A stretch of 9,444 bases of DNA from Thermoprotei archaeon (GCA_003661775.1 QMWT01000037.1:1-9444), one strand, 5' to 3'. Shown: positions 1 to 4,947, counted from the stretch's first letter. The notes: generated from the letters alone by a model not told the origin. A program made the numbers and translations.

Positions 1-635
1 ACGAGATAGTGAATGTGCCTGGAGCGAAGATGAGTTCGAGACGCGGTAGGTACATAACCTTGGATGAGCTCATGGAGGAGGCGAAGCGCAGGGTCCTGGA
101 GGAGCTTAAGAAGAGAGGTCTGTACAACCCCGACTCGGCTGAGAAGATAGGGATAGCGGCGATCAAGTTCACACTACTCCAGGTAACTCCATCGAGACCC
201 GTCACGTTCAAATGGGAGAACGTGCTGAACTTCGAGAGAAATTCCGCGCCGTATCTACTCTATACCTACGCCCGGTGCATGGGGATCTTGAGGAAAGCGA
301 GAGAGCTGGGGGTGAACACGGCGATAGATGTCGAGAAAGCCGTTAAAGCCGCCTCCACCCTACGCGAGAAGCCCAGCCGCCGCAGACTCTTCAAGCTGAT
401 AGCGAAGTTTCCACAGGTGTTTGTAGAGACATCCCAATCTCTGGATCCCTCCGCACTAGCATCATACCTGCTCGCTGTGGCCGACATATTCAACTCGTGG
501 TACGATGAGGACCCCGTGCTCAGAGAACCGGATGAGTACAAGCAGGCTCTCAAAATGGTCATAGTCAACGGAGTTAAAATAGTGATAAGCAACGGGCTCA
601 GACTACTAGGTATAGAACCACTGGAGAGAATGTGA
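1..635 (+). CDS. argS: Arginyl-tRNA synthetase, C-terminal part (5' end outside window)
   Basis: This is the C-terminal third of a class I arginyl-tRNA synthetase, the cytosolic enzyme that charges tRNA-Arg. The reading frame is open back to base 1, so the GTG at 9 is an internal valine and the gene is truncated by the window edge. The first residues carry the KMSKS-equivalent signature KMSSRRGRYITLDEL (about bases 30-74), which stabilises the ATP transition state. The all-helical DALR anticodon-binding domain follows, recognisable from WENVLNFERNSAPYLLYTYAR, where the Asn-Ser-x-Pro-Tyr element is the family hallmark. The end, NGLRLLGIEPLERM, matches the usual ArgRS C-terminus (LLGI..pe.M), so the 3' end is complete and undamaged. 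A C/D box sRNA starts about ten bases after the TGA stop and may share its transcript. Identity is very secure from motifs; start and promoter cannot be seen. Confidence 0.96.
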   Translation, partial: EIVNVPGAKMSSRRGRYITLDELMEEAKRRVLEELKKRGLYNPDSAEKIGIAAIKFTLLQVTPSRPVTFKWENVLNFERNSAPYLLYTYARCMGILRKARELGVNTAIDVEKAVKAASTLREKPSRRRLFKLIAKFPQVFVETSQSLDPSALASYLLAVADIFNSWYDEDPVLREPDEYKQALKMVIVNGVKIVISNGLRLLGIEPLERM

Positions 636-644
636 ATGTTTGGA

Positions 645-707
645 GCCCGGTGATGAATGGTATTACCTCTGATATCCGTAATGATGTAGATACCAGACGC
701 TGAGGCC
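645..707 (+). ncRNA. C/D box sRNA 1 (2'-O-methylation guide), one guide matches 16S 530 loop
   Basis: All four boxes of an archaeal C/D guide RNA are present in the right order and spacing. C box GTGATGA is at 650-656, D' CTGA at 669-672, C' ATGATGT at 681-687 (one mismatch to RUGAUGA) and D CTGA at 700-703. Both guides are exactly 12 nt: 657-668 (ATGGTATTACCT) and 688-699 (AGATACCAGACG). GCC at 645-647 can pair with GGC at 704-706 as the terminal stem. Such RNAs bind L7Ae, Nop5 and fibrillarin and direct ribose methylation at the target base paired to the fifth guide nucleotide before D or D'. The D' guide is complementary over ten bases to GGTAATACCA of the conserved archaeal 16S 530 loop (recalled from memory), pointing to A532 in E. 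coli numbering. The D guide target was not recognised. The RNA lies just after argS and may be processed from its transcript. Confidence 0.87.
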
Positions 708-720
708 ATAACGATAGCTA

Positions 721-735
721 CATAAGCTTATAAAC
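721..735 (+). promoter_or_regulatory. BRE/TATA promoter of the zinc-ribbon/SIS operon
   Basis: The TATA-like element CTTATAAA lies at 727-734, preceded by an A-rich BRE-like CATAAG. Initiation about 25 nt downstream, near 757, would leave a leader of roughly 15 nt before the ATG at 772. No strong ribosome binding site is visible before that ATG, consistent with a very short leader. The position is inferred from crenarchaeal promoter spacing. Confidence 0.55.
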
Positions 736-771
736 CTTCTTCCCAGTCTTATAGCAGCACGGCGAAAGCAC

Positions 772-1074
772 ATGAAGTTCTGTCCTAAGTGTGGAGGGCT
801 GCTAATGCCCACCCGCAGAGGGAATAAAACAGTTCTCAGATGCACTAAGTGCGGACACGAGCTCGAGTTCGCTGCTGTTACAACGCAGGACTATACCATC
901 AAGACCGAGAGCAGTGCCCGGGTAATGACAACCTCAATCGTTAGCCAAGCACCTGAGAGGATGCTGAGGAGGAAGGAGGAGCTTGAGCAAGAAAAAGAAG
1001 AGTTTTATCGAGAGATATTTTTAGAGCTCCTTAAAGAGGAGGAGTATGGCGAGGGCGGAGAGGAGGGAAGCTAA
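772..1074 (+). CDS. RPB9/TFS-type N-terminal zinc-ribbon protein lacking the second ribbon
   Basis: This 100-residue protein opens with MKFCPKCGGLLMP...LRCTKCGHE, a zinc ribbon with ligands Cys4, Cys7, Cys24 and Cys27. It is the RpoM/RPB9/TFS N-terminal type that docks on RNA polymerase. Archaeal TFS is about 110 residues and carries a second, C-terminal TFIIS ribbon with an Asp-Glu pair that stimulates transcript cleavage. That ribbon is absent here. Residues from about 60 onward are instead a charged, predicted coiled-coil helix rich in Glu, Lys and Arg. It therefore should not be annotated as a functional cleavage factor; a polymerase-associated or structural role is inference. The gene has its own TATA box at 727-734. 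Its 3' end overlaps the next gene by 29 bases, so the pair is almost certainly co-transcribed and translationally coupled. No frameshift remnant of a second ribbon was recognised downstream. Confidence 0.86.
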   Translation: MKFCPKCGGLLMPTRRGNKTVLRCTKCGHELEFAAVTTQDYTIKTESSARVMTTSIVSQAPERMLRRKEELEQEKEEFYREIFLELLKEEEYGEGGEEGS

Positions 1075-1957
1075 CAAAGAACTTCTATCTCAACTACTAG
1101 AGGAGCTGCAGCAGGTGGAGAGAGAGTCAGCTAAGATAGCTTCGGAGCTGCGCAGCTCCCTCGAATCCCTAGACCCGTCAGAGGATGTGATCATAGCGTA
1201 CTGCGGAGCTGTAGAAGGCGCGGCAAAACAGCTCGAACTAGTACTAAAGCTTTTCATGGAGCGCAGCAGCGTGACCGTAATACCCGCAGATAGCTACGCT
1301 CACCTCCTCGCTCCTTACAGCAGGGAAGCGCATGGCTTCATTGTGCTACTCGCAGAGCCTGGAAGCACCACCTGCTTCATCAAGAGCGATATAGCTTTAG
1401 ACTTGCTGGGATTAAGGAGAATAGCTGTTACGGGGGAGGTCAGTAGCGAGCTTAAGAAATTTGTGAGATGTCCCCGCATCATTGAGGTCAGAGCTCCCTA
1501 TACATTGACACTGCTTCACGCGTGGTTAAGACTAGCATCTAGCAGTGGTGGGGTTAGAAGCAGGAGGTTGGAGAGAGAACTAGAGTTAGGGTCTGTGGTG
1601 AACGAACTCCTCGAGAAGTACGAGAAAGTTATAGAATGTTTTAAGGGGGTGAAGGGTGTGGTAGAAGTTATCTACAGCTACGCTATGAAGTCCGTAGCTG
1701 AGGAGATCAAACGTTATGCTCCCCCAAACACGCATGTGATACTTACGCCTCACACCTATGAGCCTCAAGGAGGTGATGCCTGTATAGCTCTGTACACATC
1801 GGCCGAGGAACACACGATCAAGGAGAAGCTGGTTAAGATAACTCAGCGCTGTGGCGAACTTCTTCATTTCTCCATAGGTACAGACCCTGTTACAGCGCCT
1901 CTCTACGGAGCTATAGTGCTTCGCTACATACATCTCCTAGGAAGAGAATCAAAATGA
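1046..1957 (+). CDS. Divergent SIS-domain-like protein
   Basis: This 303-residue soluble protein is not securely recognised. A helical, charged N-terminus (1-45) precedes an alpha/beta segment, DVIIAYCGAVEGAAKQLELVL (47-67), that resembles the first strand and helix of sugar isomerase (SIS) domains. It continues with VTVIPADSYAHLLAPY and FIVLLAEPGSTT, where SIS proteins have the SEF..Y and SQSGET elements. A second alpha/beta half runs from about 205, and TAPLYGAIVLRYIHLLG near the end resembles the closing helix of double-SIS proteins such as GlmS. The serine-rich sugar-phosphate loop is degraded, so catalytic isomerase activity is doubtful; it may bind a phosphosugar or be purely structural. 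The ATG at 1046 is preceded by GAGGAGG (1036-1042) inside the upstream gene, giving a 29-base overlap and likely translational coupling. Its TGA stop is the first three bases of the inverted repeat that flanks tRNA-Asn. Confidence 0.8.
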   Translation: MARAERREANKELLSQLLEELQQVERESAKIASELRSSLESLDPSEDVIIAYCGAVEGAAKQLELVLKLFMERSSVTVIPADSYAHLLAPYSREAHGFIVLLAEPGSTTCFIKSDIALDLLGLRRIAVTGEVSSELKKFVRCPRIIEVRAPYTLTLLHAWLRLASSSGGVRSRRLERELELGSVVNELLEKYEKVIECFKGVKGVVEVIYSYAMKSVAEEIKRYAPPNTHVILTPHTYEPQGGDACIALYTSAEEHTIKEKLVKITQRCGELLHFSIGTDPVTAPLYGAIVLRYIHLLGRESK

Positions 1958-1978
1958 AAGTTTTTAGGAGTGGAGAGG
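1955..1978 (+). repeat. Left arm of perfect 24-bp inverted repeat flanking tRNA-Asn
   Basis: The arm begins TGAAAGTTTTTAGGAG and its exact reverse complement lies at 2081-2104, so tRNA-Asn sits in the loop. Shorter complementary tracts continue inward: TGA 1980-1982 with TCA 2078-2080, and GTGTGG 1984-1989 with CCACAC 2070-2075, the latter including the tRNA CCA end. The first three bases of this arm are the stop codon of the SIS-like gene. The T-run at 1961-1965 could end that transcript. Confidence 0.97.
1956..1966 (+). promoter_or_regulatory. BRE/TATA-like promoter of tRNA-Asn
   Basis: GAAAG at 1956-1960 (BRE-like) followed by TTTTTA at 1961-1966 (TATA-like) is centred about 33 bases before the mature tRNA 5' end. 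That matches the spacing of the TATA box before tRNA-Gln in this window. It implies a start near 1990 and a short 5' leader for RNase P. The same T-rich tract could instead terminate the upstream SIS-like transcript; both may apply. Confidence 0.5.
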
Positions 1979-1996
1979 GTGAAGTGTGGACGGTGC

Positions 1997-2072
1997 GCCG
2001 GGGTAGCTCAGCTGGTAGAGCGCGGGGCTGTTAACCCCGTGGTCGGAGGTTCGAATCCTCCCCCCGGCGCCA
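1997..2072 (+). tRNA. tRNA-Asn (anticodon GTT)
   Basis: A complete cloverleaf can be folded. Acceptor stem 1997-2003 (GCCGGGG) pairs with 2062-2068. The D stem is GCTC/GAGC (2006-2009 with 2018-2021). The anticodon stem CGGGG/CCCCG (2023-2027 with 2035-2039) encloses loop CTGTTAA, with anticodon GTT at 2030-2032. The T arm is GGAGG-TTCGAAT-CCTCC (2045-2061). The discriminator G is at 2069 and CCA is encoded at 2070-2072. There is no intron. The tRNA lies between the convergent ends of the SIS-like and GH99-like genes and is enclosed by the 24-bp inverted repeat, so readthrough from either neighbour would cross it. Confidence 0.98.
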
Positions 2073-2080
2073 CACCATCA

Positions 2081-2104
2081 CCTCTCCACTCCTAAAAACT
2101 TTCA
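2081..2104 (-). repeat. Right arm of the inverted repeat; overlaps the GH99-like stop codon
   Basis: This is the exact reverse complement of 1955-1978. Bases 2092-2104 are coding: on the - strand they specify the final Glu-Ser-Phe and the TAG stop of the GH99-like protein. Read on the - strand the arm presents the same GAAAG/TTTTTA element (TATA-like at 2093-2098) pointing toward the tRNA. It is therefore either a T-run terminator for the hydrolase transcript or a copied promoter aimed antisense across tRNA-Asn. Confidence 0.97.
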
Positions 2105-3054
2105 GCGGCTCCTGCAAGTATACTCCTGGTAGTTACTGTGATTATGGATGCTATGATAGTAGAGGCTCTGTAGCTCTCTACAAATTCCTTGGTTAGATGG
2201 TAGAGGTGGTACGGGTCTACGCCAGCTGTTGCATCCCAGTGGGGCTCGATCATAGTCCTCTCGTGGTACTCGTTCCACGTCGTTATGATAACCATTCTAA
2301 CCATATCCTTGTTCTGCAGCACGTAGCTCCACTGATCCTTGTAGAGGCCCTCGGTTAGGTGCGGGTCGTACCTGTAGTACTTGTCCCTAGCACCTGAAAG
2401 ATACAGGTAGTAATCGTCGTATCTAGGCATGACACTCACAACACCATTGCTGCTTGTCCTCGGGGGTACAGACCAGTACAGCCAGTCTACGTAGCTCATA
2501 TGCCCCACGATCCTTGTGGAGAAGCGTTCATCGACGGGTCTGTACTGGTAGCCTATGGGGTTGAAGGCTGCGAGGAGGGGTTTGCCGTACCATGAGAAGT
2601 AGACATCTGCGTGGGGAACCGCGTAGGTGTTCCATATATAATCTAGTACCTGTTTCCACCAGGTCTCGTTGTACAGCGAGGGGTCGTTCCCCAGCCACGG
2701 TTCAACCATTATAGCTGCCTTGATCCCAACCTCCCTCGCCACTTCGAAAACGAGTTTTGTGGCGTTGTCCTCGTAAGAGCCTGGGCCCCACCAAGAGACT
2801 ATGACCACGTCGATGCCTATGTCCTTCATAAGTCTCAGCTGCCACTCGACTACACTTCTATTCATCGATGAGTAGAAGCCTACGACGGGAGTATCCACAA
2901 CGGTGTTACAAGCACTATCGTTCCAATGCCTACCACCATCACCATACCACACATAGTAGAAAGCTGCTACGTATCCACTACTGCCAGCATCTGTGGATAA
3001 CGTTAGAGCAGCTGCAAGGGCTAGAAGAACAATCCATGATAGAGATACTTTCAT
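2092..3054 (-). CDS. Secreted GH99-like / WbsX-like glycoside hydrolase
   Basis: This 320-residue predicted extracellular protein begins with a signal peptide: Lys2, a hydrophobic core (about 4-19) and a small polar stretch TDAGSSG. The barrel then starts with AFYYVWYGDGGRHWN (31-45). Further family features are MKDIGIDVVIVSWWGPG (76-92), AAIMVEPW (113-120) and TTWNEYHERTMIEPHW (258-273). In GH99 endo-alpha-mannosidases the two catalytic glutamates sit three residues apart in a WNEWHE-type motif; Glu262 and Glu265 match. Substrate is unknown, and cleavage of an alpha-linked glycan is inference. After the barrel a mildly hydrophobic tail (298-317) could be a weak C-terminal anchor; the last three residues are encoded by the inverted repeat, so the original end may have been replaced. 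The ATG at 3054 has GGTGAT (3061-3066) upstream and a TATA-like element at 3089-3102. Confidence 0.86.
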   Translation of the reverse strand: MKVSLSWIVLLALAAALTLSTDAGSSGYVAAFYYVWYGDGGRHWNDSACNTVVDTPVVGFYSSMNRSVVEWQLRLMKDIGIDVVIVSWWGPGSYEDNATKLVFEVAREVGIKAAIMVEPWLGNDPSLYNETWWKQVLDYIWNTYAVPHADVYFSWYGKPLLAAFNPIGYQYRPVDERFSTRIVGHMSYVDWLYWSVPPRTSSNGVVSVMPRYDDYYLYLSGARDKYYRYDPHLTEGLYKDQWSYVLQNKDMVRMVIITTWNEYHERTMIEPHWDATAGVDPYHLYHLTKEFVESYRASTIIASIITVTTRSILAGAAESF

Positions 3055-3087
3055 GTGTGCATCACCGTGTACAAGAGGTAAGGGTTC

Positions 3088-3102
3088 TAATAGTAAAATT
3101 GT
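3088..3102 (-). promoter_or_regulatory. Promoter of the GH99-like gene
   Basis: On the - strand this reads ACAATTTTACTATTA, a plausible BRE/TATA. Initiation about 25 nt downstream, near 3069, gives a leader of about 15 nt that still contains the ribosome binding site GGTGAT (3061-3066), supporting the ATG at 3054. Confidence 0.5.
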
Positions 3103-3262
3103 GGGGGCGTCAGAAGTCTCGTATTCTGTATAGCCAACAATCGTTGCCTGCGGAAGTTATCTTGTTCGCGAACCTTGTCATGGAGAGCTCAACCTCTCTC
3201 GACACCACTACACAAATTCTTATCTCACAGTTCTAGAGATACACAGAAATCTCGGAGAGCCT

Positions 3263-3318
3263 GGCTGTGATGAAGCTCGAAAGGGTTGAGTGGTGATAAG
3301 CCCGCGCAGGTCTGAGCC
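3263..3318 (+). ncRNA. C/D box sRNA 2, directly abutting the UbiX start codon
   Basis: C box GTGATGA is at 3267-3273, D' TTGA at 3286-3289 (one change from CUGA), C' GTGATAA at 3293-3299 (one change from RUGAUGA) and D CTGA at 3312-3315. Both guides are exactly 12 nt: 3274-3285 (AGCTCGAAAGGG) and 3300-3311 (GCCCGCGCAGGT). GGC 3263-3265 pairs with GCC 3316-3318 as the terminal stem. Predicted targets would contain CCCTTTCGAGCT (methylated U) and ACCTGCGCGGGC (methylated G); I could not place either in rRNA or tRNA. The exact double 12-nt spacing plus four boxes and a closing stem makes chance unlikely. The RNA ends at 3318 and the TTG of the next gene starts at 3319, so they may share one transcript. 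The 208 bases between the GH99-like start and this RNA (3055-3262) hold only the GH promoter and a weak TTCTTAT element near 3216-3222 that might drive this RNA. Confidence 0.8.
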
Positions 3319-3918
3319 TTGAAGGTAGTTCTCGTAATATCAGGGGCTAGCGGAGTCGTTGTAGGTCTTCGCTTAGCAGAAGTGCTGAGTAAAGTAGGTG
3401 AGGTATACACGATCGTAACGCAGGAAGGTCTGTTAGTAGCAGATTATGAATGTCTAGGTAGAAACAGATTCGTGAAGCTCTTAAGAAGTTTCTCGAAGGA
3501 GGTGTACTTGGCGAACGAGATAGACGCTCCTCTCGCTAGCAGCAGCTTCTTGGCGGAGGTGGGGATCGCTGCTCCAGCATCGATGAGGTTGATATCATCG
3601 CTTGCACAGGGGTTGCAGGAGGATCTTGCTTCGAGAGCCTTGATCTCGATACTGAGAAGACGAGGTAAGGTGATCGTGGTGTTCCGTGAATCGCCGCTAG
3701 GCGTAGCAGAACTCAAAAACTTGTTGAGGCTCGCTGAGAGAGGGGTTATTGTTATACCTGCTGTGTTGGGCTTCTACGGGGTTGAGGGCAACGTTAGAAG
3801 TTTTGTGGATTTCGTTGTAGGTAAAGTACTCGATGTTCTTGGGGTAAAACATGATCTCTACAGTCGGTGGACTAGAAAAACTCCTCCTCTAGATCCTTGC
3901 CGTATCTTCTACGAATGA
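3319..3918 (+). CDS. ubiX: UbiX/Pad1-family flavin prenyltransferase homologue
   Basis: This 199-residue Rossmann-like flavoprotein is close to the usual UbiX length of about 190. UbiX attaches dimethylallyl to FMN to make the prenyl-FMN cofactor used by UbiD decarboxylases. The family landmarks appear in order: VLVISGASGVVVGLRL (4-19), LASSSFLAEVGIAAPASM (72-89, where UbiX has SGSF...vPCSM), VFRESPL (121-127), VIPAVLGFYG (145-154) and a C-terminal FVVGKVLDVLG followed by RW (182-184). Several usually conserved positions differ: LRRR where LKErR is typical, and VGK where many members have VGR. Activity may therefore be altered. The start is TTG at 3319: a TGA stop lies two codons upstream and MKVVLVISGASG is the normal family beginning. 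No ribosome binding site is evident because sRNA 2 occupies the leader. The 3' end overlaps the convergent cysteine-rich gene by 47 bases. Confidence 0.86.
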   Translation: MKVVLVISGASGVVVGLRLAEVLSKVGEVYTIVTQEGLLVADYECLGRNRFVKLLRSFSKEVYLANEIDAPLASSSFLAEVGIAAPASMRLISSLAQGLQEDLASRALISILRRRGKVIVVFRESPLGVAELKNLLRLAERGVIVIPAVLGFYGVEGNVRSFVDFVVGKVLDVLGVKHDLYSRWTRKTPPLDPCRIFYE

Positions 3919-4351
3919 GCCTGGACATGGCTCTCTCTTCCTCTTTTAGCTCTCTCTCAAGCTCTCTCTCGAAATCCTCTTCTTGTCGTTGCTTCTCCTG
4001 CTCTCTCACAGCATAAAGGCATCTACCATCAGGAAGTAAGGCTCTGCGTGCACAGTGAGCGTATTGACACTTCGTACCTATACAGAGATCCCCAACCCAT
4101 GTACAGAATGCGGTGGGCTGCATCTTACCGCGAGTATTTGTTCTCCTAATTATCAGTGCCCCACGGCTGCATCTGAAGAAAGGGCATAACGGGTTGCACA
4201 CACCATCTATGGGGCGCGGCTCAAGTCGTTCTCTAAACATCTTTTCACGAGGAACATGCTCTCTCCGGCTTCCAGGGACACCGCCTCTTCTTGGGCGTAT
4301 CTTCTTAGAATACGCACCAAAGGGCTCGTTATCTCTCGTCAACAGCTTCAC
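3872..4351 (-). CDS. Eight-cysteine protein with charged C-terminal coiled coil, unrecognised
   Basis: Not recognised. The 159-residue product has a basic N-terminus (1-45) and two cysteine clusters: Cys52, Cys56, Cys61 in CNPLCPFFRC, and Cys83, Cys90, Cys95, Cys100 and Cys111 around CTWVGDLCIGTKCQYAHC. A strongly charged helix, predicted coiled coil, follows from 115 to 159. The spacing suggests two bound zinc ions or an Fe-S cluster, and the flanking Arg/Lys-rich parts suggest nucleic acid binding; both are inference. The start used is GTG at 4351. The frame opens 12 codons further upstream without an ATG, and the ATG for Met38 would still keep all cysteines. It follows endA by 43 bases on the same strand and may be co-transcribed or use the TATA-like tract inside the endA 3' end (4413-4427). 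Its last 47 bases overlap the convergent ubiX homologue. Confidence 0.72.
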   Translation of the reverse strand: MKLLTRDNEPFGAYSKKIRPRRGGVPGSRREHVPREKMFRERLEPRPIDGVCNPLCPFFRCSRGALIIRRTNTRGKMQPTAFCTWVGDLCIGTKCQYAHCARRALLPDGRCLYAVREQEKQRQEEDFERELERELKEEERAMSRLIRRRYGKDLEEEFF

Positions 4352-4394
4352 CTTCGGATACCAAACACGTCTAGATTCCTCTGCTCAAAACTCG

Positions 4395-4940
4395 TTAGAG
4401 CTTAACCCACTTAAATATTATATACTCAATACGGGAGCAGTCCTCGTCGACAACTGCGAGTACTAGTCTTTTTCTTACACTGTGGCTAACGCGGCCGATC
4501 CTCACTATAGATATAGGGTCTACTAGCTCGTTCCGCTTCGACACCAAGATCACATAGGGCGCATGTTCAATTCCCGGGGCAACTTCATACACTGTAAAAT
4601 CCGCTCCGAATCTAAGTCCAGACCTAACTATGTACCCTCTGCTTCTCAAATCCCGGTATACCGCATAACGATAACGGAAACCAGGCACCGTACTCTCAGC
4701 ATATCCTCTAAGCTCCTCACACCCCATACGATGCCCTTGGTGAACGGGTTCGACTACCCCCTTCTCACAGAGGTACAGTGCTTCGTAAAGCGAGAGTGTG
4801 AAAGGAGGATCGTACACTTCCCCTGGTCTAGGTTTCCGTTCGGCCAGAGGTCTTCCGTAGAACTCTTGAAGAAGTTTATTGCCAGCCTCCTTGTCGAAGA
4901 GAACAGCTTTTGCACCGATTATGTATACAGGCACTTTCAT
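4395..4940 (-). CDS. endA: tRNA-splicing endonuclease, catalytic subunit
   Basis: EndA cuts bulge-helix-bulge motifs in precursor tRNAs (and rRNA), releasing introns with 2',3'-cyclic phosphate ends. From the ATG at 4940 the protein has 181 residues, the usual length for crenarchaeal catalytic subunits. These typically form an alpha2beta2 enzyme with a non-catalytic paralogue encoded elsewhere. The N-terminal domain includes VYIIGAKAVLFDKEAGNKLLQEFYGRPL (5-32). The catalytic domain shows the full triad: Tyr118 in GLRFGADFTVYE, His126 in GIEHAPYV and Lys157 in SHSVRKRLVLAVVD. A longer frame back to 4991 exists but would overlap the upstream gene by 44 bases. The ATG at 4940 lies seven bases after that gene's TGA and matches the family N-terminus, so it is preferred. 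The intron of tRNA-Gln in this window is a natural substrate. Likely co-transcribed with the DUF47 gene. Confidence 0.94.
   Translation of the reverse strand: MKVPVYIIGAKAVLFDKEAGNKLLQEFYGRPLAERKPRPGEVYDPPFTLSLYEALYLCEKGVVEPVHQGHRMGCEELRGYAESTVPGFRYRYAVYRDLRSRGYIVRSGLRFGADFTVYEVAPGIEHAPYVILVSKRNELVDPISIVRIGRVSHSVRKRLVLAVVDEDCSRIEYIIFKWVKL
4412..4427 (-). promoter_or_regulatory. Possible internal promoter for the eight-cysteine gene
   Basis: On the - strand this reads GAGTATATAATATTTA-like A/T-rich sequence, about 65 bases before the GTG at 4351, giving a leader near 40 nt. It also encodes the EYIIF residues of EndA, so the A/T content may simply reflect coding. Treated as tentative. Confidence 0.3.
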
Positions 4941-4947
4941 AGCCTTA

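Noticed and set aside
688..699. Assigning a specific rRNA target to the second guide of sRNA 1
   Set aside because: I could not recall an rRNA segment with CGTCTGGTATCT with enough certainty; a search is needed.
266..709. Antisense frame over argS and the first sRNA
   Set aside because: It is the complement of a well-conserved ArgRS domain and has low-complexity, Ser/Thr-rich composition without motifs.
1586..1933. Antisense frame within the SIS-like gene
   Set aside because: No start signal and no recognisable motif; the + strand frame has operon context and a ribosome binding site.
1955..2104. Reading the tRNA-flanking repeat as integrase att sites or an insertion sequence
   Set aside because: The arms are inverted, not direct; there is no duplicated tRNA 3' end, integrase, transposase or target-site duplication.
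3183..3198. Small hairpin GAGAG/CTCTC in the intergenic region
   Set aside because: Five base pairs without a T-run or conserved context; not distinguishable from chance.
2868..3236. A 122-codon open frame on the + strand across the GH99-like start and the intergenic region
   Set aside because: Most of it is antisense to the signal peptide and barrel start of a convincing gene, it has no ribosome binding site, and its sequence (His- and Arg-rich start) shows no family features.
3270..3296. An eight-codon upstream ORF before the ubiX homologue
   Set aside because: Its ATG is part of the C box and its stop part of the C' box of the guide RNA; no evidence that it is translated.
4113..4466. + strand frame opposite the eight-cysteine gene and endA end
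   Set aside because: It crosses two genes on the other strand and has no promoter or ribosome binding site; the - strand frame has regular cysteine spacing.
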